Origin: Nocardioidaceae bacterium
Lineage (GTDB): Bacteria; Actinomycetota; Actinomycetes; Propionibacteriales; Nocardioidaceae
Direction of reading: 5' to 3'
Assembly (NCBI GenBank): GCA_013811715.1
Contig: JACCUS010000164.1
Span: 1-10,764 of the forward strand
DNA length: 10,764 nucleotides
Below are positions 6,070 through 10,764 of the stretch, piece by piece. The position numbers and the translations under genes were made by a program. The notes under the pieces are model-generated. The model searched no databases. It was not told the DNA's origin and was given only the letters and a program-made list of their open reading frames with translations. Position 1 is the first letter of the stretch. Every line of letters begins with the position of its first letter.

Positions 6070-7029
6070 ATGGGGCACCCCGAGCAGGAGGAAGTCCGCG
6101 AGCCCGACCAGCTCCGGGCGGCTGGCGACCGCATCGAGGTGCTCCTCGACGCGAGCGCGTCCGGCGGCGCGGTAGCGCGCGAACGCGCCGAGGAGCTGGT
6201 TCGGCTGGTGGCCGACCTCTACGGCGGCGGGCTGGAACGCGTGTTGTCCATCGTCCACGACGCGGGACATCTCGACGACGCCCTCCTCGCCGCGCTAGCA
6301 GCCGACGATCTGGTGGCCAGTCTGCTGCTCGTCCACGGCCTGCACCCCTACGACGTCAGCACCCGCGTCGAGGAGGCGCTCGACAGTGTTCGTCCGTATC
6401 TCGGCTCCCACGGTGGTGACGTCGAGCTGCTGGAAGTCGTCGGCGACGAGGTGGTGCGGCTACGTCTGCTCGGCAGCTGCGACGGCTGCCCGTCGTCCTC
6501 GGTGACCCTCAAGCTGGCGGTCGAGGGGGCCATCGAAGCCGCTGCCCCCGAGATCACGACAATCGAGGTGGAGGAGTCCGCCGAGTCCGGCTCGGACGTG
6601 CAGGCGGGGCCCCTGATCTCCGTCGCGTCGCTGCGCTCCAGACTCGGCGACGACTCGACACAGGACGCCATGGCTGGCGGCGCGCACTGGGCTCAGGTCG
6701 CCGCCGTCGACGAGCTGGCGGCCGGCGACGTCGGCGGGTTCACCGTGGCCGACACACCGATCCTGGTGTGCCGCATCGGTTCTGACCTGTTCGCCTTCCG
6801 CGACCACTGCCCTCGCTGCGGGAACCAGATGCCCGGGGCCACCTTGACCCGCCGCCTCGGGGGCCCGGTCGGTGACGCGGTGCTGCGCTGCCCCTCGTGT
6901 CGCGGCCATTACGACGTACGCCGCGCGGGTGCGTCGCTGGACAGCGACGACCTGCACCTCGACCCGCTGCCGCTGCTCGCCAACGACGGCGTCGTCAGCG
7001 TCGCCGTACCCGCCCCGGTGTCGGCGTGA
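6070..7029 (+). CDS. hhyE: NifU-like / Rieske-like fusion iron-sulfur protein, probable hydrogenase electron carrier (HhyE type)
   Basis: This 319-aa protein has three parts. Residues 1-90 are helical, Ala/Leu/Asp-rich and of unknown type. Residues 95-168 match the NifU C-terminal domain, with GSHGGDVELLEV then GSCDGCPSSSVTL (Cys137, Cys140), a CxxC that in NifU-like proteins binds a [4Fe-4S] cluster between two subunits. Residues 205-315 resemble a Rieske-type ferredoxin fold, with HCPRCGNQ (Cys247, Cys250) and LRCPSCRGHYDV (Cys274, Cys277). The usual Rieske ligands are CxH and CxxH; here the pattern is CxxC/CxxC, so the site could hold a rubredoxin-like Fe, a Zn or an all-Cys cluster. In mycobacteria a putative iron-sulfur protein named HhyE is needed for electron flow from Hhy; the symbol here is by that analogy. 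It starts 10 nt after hhyL and its stop overlaps the next gene. Confidence 0.82.
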   Translation: MGHPEQEEVREPDQLRAAGDRIEVLLDASASGGAVARERAEELVRLVADLYGGGLERVLSIVHDAGHLDDALLAALAADDLVASLLLVHGLHPYDVSTRVEEALDSVRPYLGSHGGDVELLEVVGDEVVRLRLLGSCDGCPSSSVTLKLAVEGAIEAAAPEITTIEVEESAESGSDVQAGPLISVASLRSRLGDDSTQDAMAGGAHWAQVAAVDELAAGDVGGFTVADTPILVCRIGSDLFAFRDHCPRCGNQMPGATLTRRLGGPVGDAVLRCPSCRGHYDVRRAGASLDSDDLHLDPLPLLANDGVVSVAVPAPVSA

Positions 7030-7706
7030 CCAGCGCGGCCGGCGCCAAGGGCAACGGTCGACCACCGCTGGAGACCCTCCGTCGTATCGCCAACAACCGA
7101 CCTCCCCCGGTGACCGGCGAGCGATGCGAGATGTGTGCCGAGCCGATCGCCGAGAGCCATCAGCATGTCGTCAACCTGGAGAGCCGCGGGCTGATGTGCA
7201 CCTGCCGAGGCTGCTACCTGCTGTTCACCGCGGAGAACGCGGAGCTGCGCTACCGGGCGGTGCCCGACCGCTACCTGTCCTTCCCTGAGTTTGCGCTGGG
7301 GCCGGGACAGTGGGACTCGCTGGAGATCCCCGTCGGGCTGGCGTTCATCTTCCGCAACTCGGTGCAGGGTCGCACCGTCGCGTTCTACCCAGGGCCAGCG
7401 GGGGCGACCGAGTCCGAGCTGTCGCTGTCCGCCTGGGAGTCGATCGTCGCATCCAACCCGCGGCTCGGGCTGTTGAGGCCCGACGTGGAGGCGCTGCTCG
7501 TCCACACCCCAGGCCGTGGGCAGCGAGGGTTCACCTGCAACATCGTCCCGATCGACGCCTGCTACGAGCTGGTCGGCCAGCTCCGCACGTTGTGGCGCGG
7601 CTTCGACGGCGGCACCGAGGTGCACGACGCGATGGACCGCTTCTTCGCGACGGTCGACAAGCGCAGCCGGCCCGCCCCTGCGATGGACGGGCCGCCGCGG
7701 TCATGA
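7026..7706 (+). CDS. DUF5947-like cysteine-rich protein of hydrogenase clusters
   Basis: I recognise this as the DUF5947 type, a family of unknown function found in actinobacterial hydrogenase loci; the family name is from memory. GTG 7026 is chosen because it overlaps the preceding stop (GTGA), giving 226 aa; longer in-frame starts would lie deep inside the upstream gene. The N-terminal region holds a likely metal site: RCEMC (Cys34, Cys37), His45 and His47, then MCTCRGC (Cys58, Cys60, Cys63) followed by YLLFT. This may be a zinc ribbon or an iron-sulfur site. The rest (about 95-215) is a mixed alpha/beta domain with VGLAFIFRNS and GQRGFTCNIVP. No signal or membrane segment is seen. Its position directly after the electron carrier and the coupled translation suggest a role in assembly or function of the hydrogenase complex. 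Confidence 0.82.
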   Translation: MTSAAGAKGNGRPPLETLRRIANNRPPPVTGERCEMCAEPIAESHQHVVNLESRGLMCTCRGCYLLFTAENAELRYRAVPDRYLSFPEFALGPGQWDSLEIPVGLAFIFRNSVQGRTVAFYPGPAGATESELSLSAWESIVASNPRLGLLRPDVEALLVHTPGRGQRGFTCNIVPIDACYELVGQLRTLWRGFDGGTEVHDAMDRFFATVDKRSRPAPAMDGPPRS

Positions 7707-8344
7707 GCGACCTCGCCTTCACAGTGGTCGACGTGTTCGCCGAGCCGTACGCGGTGACTCCCCAGCTCACCGCGCGGCTGCGGATCGAGGAGTCCACCGG
7801 CGAGACGATCCACGCCATGGCGCTGCGCTGCCAGGTCCGGATCGAGCCGCAGCGTCGGCGGTACAGCGAGGAAGAGGAGCGCGGGCTGCTGGATCTCTTC
7901 GGCGCGCGGGATCGCTGGTTCGACACACTCAAGCCGTTCATGTGGCTGCAGACCAGTGTCATGGTCCAGGGCTTCACCGGCGTCACCGAGGTGGACCTGC
8001 CGCTGCCCTGCACCTACGACTTCGAGGTCACGGCGTCGAAGTACCTGCACGCCCTGCGCGAAGGCGCGATCCCCGTTGTCATGCTGTACTCCGGCACGGT
8101 CTTCACCCGCGGAACGAACGGCTTCGGCGTCGCGCAGGTGCCGTGGGACCGTGAGTCGTCGTACCAGGTCCCCGTCGCGGTCTGGCGGCAGATGATCGAC
8201 TACTACTTCCCCAACAGTGGCTGGCTGCGCCTCGACCGCGACACCCTCGACGCCTTGACCCACTACAAGGCCGCCCAGGGGCATGTCAGCTACGAGGCCA
8301 CCGTCCAGGCGCTGCTCACCGGCGCGGAGGAGGCGGTGTCATGA
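7703..8344 (+). CDS. DUF6084-like protein of hydrogenase clusters
   Basis: This 213-aa soluble protein matches, from memory, the DUF6084 type that accompanies group 1h hydrogenase genes. Its function is unknown. ATG 7703 overlaps the upstream stop (ATGA), indicating coupled translation; a longer in-frame reading would lie inside the upstream gene. Noticeable segments are LLDLFGARDRWFDTLKPFMW (62-81), PLPCTYDFEV (100-109) and the C-terminal YYFPNSGWLRLDRDTLDAL (167-185). The N-terminal 60 residues look like a beta-rich domain, with alternating strands and a conserved-looking LRCQVRIEP. Only two Cys are present (43, 103), so metal binding is not evident. It may be a structural or chaperone-like subunit, but nothing in the sequence proves this. 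Confidence 0.8.
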   Translation: MSDLAFTVVDVFAEPYAVTPQLTARLRIEESTGETIHAMALRCQVRIEPQRRRYSEEEERGLLDLFGARDRWFDTLKPFMWLQTSVMVQGFTGVTEVDLPLPCTYDFEVTASKYLHALREGAIPVVMLYSGTVFTRGTNGFGVAQVPWDRESSYQVPVAVWRQMIDYYFPNSGWLRLDRDTLDALTHYKAAQGHVSYEATVQALLTGAEEAVS

Positions 8345-9771
8345 GTCTCGAGCTGGCTCGAGCGGTCGCGGACGCGGTGCTGTACGAGGGCTATCTGCTC
8401 TACCCCTACCGCGCCACCTCCCGCAAGAACATGGTGCGCTGGCAGTTCGGAGTGCTCGGACCGAACGGGGCGTCCGCCGCCGGCATCGGAGAAGAGCCCG
8501 CGATGGAGGCGCAGTGCGTCCTGAGCGGAGACGGCGAGGCCGGCAGCGTCACCGTGCACCTCCGGTTCCTTCAGCTACAGACCCGTGAGGTGGAGCGGTT
8601 GGAGCCCGCAGGTGACCACGTCCCGGTGGACGAAATCTCCGTGGGAGACCGGAGGGTGCTCACCTGGGATGAGGCGGTCGAGCACGAGATCACCATCGCG
8701 CCGTACGCGCTGAAGGACCTTCGCGCCGGTATCTCGACGGCGGTCGAGGTTGGCGGCGGCGACGACGTCGAGGTGCTGAGCGCACCGGGGGAAGCGCCTG
8801 CGGGCCGCATCGTCCGTCGTCGCTGGCCGCTGCGCGCCGAGGTGCGACTGACCGCGGAGCAGGTCGACGGCTTCCTCCGACTGTCTGCGCGCGTGCAGAA
8901 CGTCCACGATGACCCGCCTCACGACAAGGACGACGCCATCCGCAGGTCGCTCATCGGAGCGCACCTGTTGATCGAGGCTGACGGCGCCGACTTCGTCTCA
9001 CTGCTCGACCCGCCGGAGGCCGCCGCCGACATCGCTGCCAGCTGCCACCAGCACCGGTGCTGGCCGGTGCTGGCCGGCGCGGCAGGTGAGAGCGACCTCC
9101 TGCTGGTCTCCCCGATCATCCTGTACGACCACCCCGAGGTGGCCGCCGAGAGCGCCGGCGACCTGTTCGACTCCACCGAGATCGACGAGATCTTGACCCT
9201 GCGTGTCATGACCCTCACCGACGACGAGAAGGCCGAGGCCCGTGCCACCGACCCGCGGGCCGAGGCGATCATCGACCGCTGCGACCAGATGTCCCCGGAG
9301 ACGCTGAACCGACTGCACGGCATCCTGCGCAGCCCGCACCTCGACCAGACGGACGCATCCGTGTCCGCCTCCGCCGACGGGCCAGCCGGCACCGACATCC
9401 GCAACACCGAACCCCCAAGCTTCGACACCGGCGAGGTTCCCTGGTGGGACCCGGCCACCGACGCCGCGGTACAACCGGAGGTGGACGCCGTCACGATCAA
9501 CGGGGTGAGCGTCTGCAAGGGCAGCCTCGTTCGCGTGCACCCATCCAGGCGCGCGGACGCTCAGGACCTGTTCTTCGCGGACCAAGATGCCCGCGTCACC
9601 GCTGTGCTGTCCGACGTCGACGGCGACGTGCACGTGGCCGTGGTCCTCGTCGATGACCCGGCAGCAGACCTGCATGACTGGTACGGCCGATACCTGTACT
9701 TCGCTCCCGAGGAGTTGGAGCCCCTGGGCGAGGAGGCCGACGTCGAACATCGAGAGGAGAGTCGATCATGA
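8341..9771 (+). CDS. Conserved hypothetical two-part protein of group 1h hydrogenase clusters
   Basis: I cannot assign a biochemical function to this 476-aa protein; similar proteins occur in actinobacterial Hhy clusters. The start ATG overlaps the previous stop (ATGA). The N-terminal part (1-330) begins with AVADAVLYEGYLLYPYRATS (9-28), which looks strongly constrained. It continues as a beta-rich region with LRFLQLQTREVER (74-86). A Cys/His patch, CHQHRC (235-240), is followed by SDLLLVSPIILYDHPEVA and then DEILTLRVMTLTDDEKAEA (282-300). Residues 338-375 are a flexible Ser/Asp/Pro linker. The C-terminal part (381-462) is a compact beta domain with GVSVCKGSLVRVHP, ADAQDLFF and DWYGRYLYFAPEELEPL, reminiscent of an SH3- or OB-like barrel. 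No signal peptide or membrane helix is seen. It may be a scaffold or maturation factor for the hydrogenase; that is inference from context. Confidence 0.8.
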   Translation: MSLELARAVADAVLYEGYLLYPYRATSRKNMVRWQFGVLGPNGASAAGIGEEPAMEAQCVLSGDGEAGSVTVHLRFLQLQTREVERLEPAGDHVPVDEISVGDRRVLTWDEAVEHEITIAPYALKDLRAGISTAVEVGGGDDVEVLSAPGEAPAGRIVRRRWPLRAEVRLTAEQVDGFLRLSARVQNVHDDPPHDKDDAIRRSLIGAHLLIEADGADFVSLLDPPEAAADIAASCHQHRCWPVLAGAAGESDLLLVSPIILYDHPEVAAESAGDLFDSTEIDEILTLRVMTLTDDEKAEARATDPRAEAIIDRCDQMSPETLNRLHGILRSPHLDQTDASVSASADGPAGTDIRNTEPPSFDTGEVPWWDPATDAAVQPEVDAVTINGVSVCKGSLVRVHPSRRADAQDLFFADQDARVTAVLSDVDGDVHVAVVLVDDPAADLHDWYGRYLYFAPEELEPLGEEADVEHREESRS

Positions 9772-9887
9772 GAAGCATCGGGAAGATCACCACAGTGCTG
9801 GCGGTCGGGCTGTTGGCATTCGCCGTACTGGTGGGTGTGCGCTCGATCCCGGACATCCGCAGATATCTGAAGATGCGCCAGATGTGA
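9768..9887 (+). CDS. 39-aa single-span membrane peptide (DUF6893-like)
   Basis: Starting at ATG 9768, which overlaps the upstream stop (ATGA), this peptide has one hydrophobic segment at about residues 8-24 (TTVLAVGLLAFAVLVGV) after a short basic N-terminus (MRSIGK). A basic tail follows: RSIPDIRRYLKMRQM. The RSIPDIRRYLK tail matches my memory of the DUF6893 small-protein family. The high charge on both sides of the span makes topology hard to call; the larger basic tail suggests the C-terminus faces the cytoplasm. Translation is coupled to the 476-aa gene, so it probably acts in the same complex. A soluble group 1h hydrogenase needs some way to pass electrons to the membrane respiratory chain, and a tiny anchor is one possibility. 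Confidence 0.82.
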   Translation: MRSIGKITTVLAVGLLAFAVLVGVRSIPDIRRYLKMRQM

Positions 9888-9912
9888 GTGGCGCAGTGAA
9901 GGAGCAGTCGTG

Positions 9913-10119
9913 ATGAGCGAAACACCCGGCGAACACCTGGAAGAAGAGCCCCAGGAAGAGCGTGGACCTGAAGGTTCACGAGACACCGGTTCCGACGAGC
10001 CCTCGGGGGGCCCGGTCGACCGGCCGGCGGGCACGTCCGATGACGAGTCGGACACCTCAGTCAAGCCCGACTCGGCCGAGCACCCGGACTCGCCTGACCT
10101 GCAATCCGGTGGCGGCTGA
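9913..10119 (+). CDS. Small acidic, low-complexity protein of unknown function
   Basis: ATG 9913 is chosen because AAGGAG (9899-9904) ends 8 nt before it; the GTG at 9910 is possible with 5-nt spacing. The 68-aa product is dominated by Glu, Asp, Ser, Pro and Gly, with no hydrophobic core and no Cys, so it is expected to be disordered. It contains runs such as EEEPQEER and SDDESD. No family is recognised. It lies 25 nt after the membrane peptide and 26 nt before another acidic small gene, so it appears to be part of the operon. The good ribosome site and conserved operon spacing argue that it is real, but a non-coding spacer cannot be excluded. Confidence 0.6.
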   Translation: MSETPGEHLEEEPQEERGPEGSRDTGSDEPSGGPVDRPAGTSDDESDTSVKPDSAEHPDSPDLQSGGG

Positions 10120-10145
10120 CCGCCACACCGCGAGAAGGAGACTTG

Positions 10146-10466
10146 ATGAGCACTGAGCACAACGACCCTGACAACCCCGACACCACAGGCAGCACGGTGC
10201 CACCGTACGAAGGTCGCAAAGAAACGGCCGATGTCGCCGGTTCCGAGACGTCCGAACGCGAGGGCGCCAAGACGGCCGGAGCCACTGGGCTGGTCGAAGA
10301 CGACGAGATGAAGGCGACTCCCAAGGAGGACACGCCGAGGGGCGCCGAAGCCTCACCTGCCGACGAGCAACCGGCGAGTGAGTCCACCGACACCGACCTC
10401 GATCCCGACATGGTCGGACCCGACCACTACAAGGGCACGGGCCGCGGAGAAGACGAGGGCGCGTAA
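10146..10466 (+). CDS. Small acidic, probably disordered protein of unknown function
   Basis: ATG 10146 follows AAGGAG (10135-10140) with a 5-nt gap; the upstream in-frame TTG at 10143 is less likely. The 106-aa product is rich in Asp, Glu, Thr, Ser, Pro and Ala and has no Cys, signal or membrane segment. Its C-terminus, DPDMVGPDHYKGTGRGEDEG, is the least repetitive part and may be a short binding motif. Like the gene before it, it begins MS and has an acidic, Pro/Ser/Thr-rich composition, so the two may be related, but no clear alignment is visible. It ends 2 nt before the start of the maturation protease, placing it firmly in the hydrogenase operon. Confidence 0.68.
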   Translation: MSTEHNDPDNPDTTGSTVPPYEGRKETADVAGSETSEREGAKTAGATGLVEDDEMKATPKEDTPRGAEASPADEQPASESTDTDLDPDMVGPDHYKGTGRGEDEGA

Positions 10467-10468
10467 CG

Positions 10469-10764
10469 GTGCGGGTGCTCGTTGCCGGGGTCGGCAACAT
10501 CTTCTTCGGCGATGACGGCTTCGGCCCCGAAGTCGCCCGCCGGCTGACAACGGGGACGGCCGGTTTGCCCGAAGGCGTGCGTGTCGTCGACTACGGCATC
10601 CGTGGCATGCACCTGGCCTACGACCTGCTCGACGGGTACGACGCCCTGGTGCTGGTCGACACGCTGCCGGCGGAGGCCGAGCCCGGAACGATCACGGTGC
10701 TGGAGGTCGGCGCCTCCGACCTCGGGGCCGGGGAGTTCGACGCGCACGGGATGGACCCGGTCTC
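10469..10764 (+). CDS. Hydrogenase maturation endopeptidase (HyaD/HybD family, peptidase M52), truncated by window edge
   Basis: The first 98 codons are present. The product begins VRVLVAGVGNIFFGDDGFGP from GTG 10469, a standard M52 N-terminus starting right at the first beta strand. Candidate Ni-sensing and catalytic residues by comparison with HybD are Asp16 (in GDDGFG, where many relatives have Glu), Asp64 (LVLVDTLP) and His93 (DAHGMDP). The enzyme cleaves the C-terminal tail of the Ni-loaded large subunit, here after His575 of HhyL. The start lies 2 nt after the preceding stop, so the genes are coupled. The C-terminal third of the protein (usual length roughly 150-170 aa) lies beyond the window. 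Confidence 0.94.
   Translation, partial: MRVLVAGVGNIFFGDDGFGPEVARRLTTGTAGLPEGVRVVDYGIRGMHLAYDLLDGYDALVLVDTLPAEAEPGTITVLEVGASDLGAGEFDAHGMDPV

Noticed and set aside
4728..6134. A 468-codon open frame on the minus strand within hhyL
   Set aside because: It is a shadow of hhyL codon bias, with no domain and no ribosome site of note.
8919..9750. Long minus-strand frames opposite the 476-aa gene
   Set aside because: The plus-strand gene has ATGA coupling on both ends and constrained segments; the antisense frames have none.
1..10764. tRNA, rRNA, CRISPR array, insertion sequence or prophage signs
   Set aside because: No cloverleaf-like sequence, rRNA segment, direct-repeat array, transposase or integrase motif was seen on either strand.

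Overview
The window is GC-rich, densely packed DNA from an actinobacterium (Actinomycetota), judged from codon style, frequent GTG starts and overlapping stop/start codons. It carries most of a gene cluster for a group 1h (actinobacterial, high-affinity, O2-tolerant) [NiFe]-hydrogenase of the Hhy type. In characterised relatives this enzyme oxidises trace or atmospheric H2 and feeds electrons to aerobic respiration.

Layout. (1) Bases 1-648, minus strand: the N-terminal part of a secreted M23 metallopeptidase, running off the left edge. (2) Bases 649-862: a divergent spacer with a 9-bp tandem repeat, a small palindrome and a -10-like box that predicts a leaderless transcript. (3) Bases 863-1873: an extended-SDR NAD-dependent epimerase-like protein, probably unrelated to the hydrogenase. 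(4) Bases 1890-3073: a predicted promoter, then hypA and hypB, the nickel-insertion pair. (5) Bases 3077-3182: a second predicted promoter and a GC-rich leader. (6) Bases 3183-6059: hhyS and hhyL, the small and large subunits. (7) Bases 6070-7029: a NifU-like/Rieske-like fusion, the likely electron-transfer partner (HhyE type). (8) Bases 7026-9887: four genes joined by 4-nt ATGA/GTGA overlaps: a DUF5947-like Cys-rich protein, a DUF6084-like protein, a 476-aa two-part protein and a 39-aa single-span membrane peptide. (9) Bases 9913-10466: two small, very acidic, low-complexity proteins. (10) Bases 10469-10764: the start of the large-subunit maturation endopeptidase, truncated by the right edge.

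How the genes fit together. HypB (GTPase with a His-rich nickel store) and HypA deliver Ni to apo-HhyL. The terminal protease should then remove the last 22 residues of HhyL after His575, closing the active site so that it can pair with HhyS. HhyS has the C-x-x-D signature known from the Ralstonia eutropha actinobacterial-type hydrogenase, where an Asp replaces one Cys ligand of the proximal [4Fe-4S] cluster. It has no Tat signal, so the enzyme should face the cytoplasm. The NifU/Rieske-like protein is the obvious candidate to carry electrons onward. The translationally coupled genes after it have no known biochemical role and are the most interesting part of the window. The 39-aa membrane peptide could link an otherwise soluble complex to the membrane. 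hypC, hypD, hypE and hypF are not in the window and may lie beyond the right edge.
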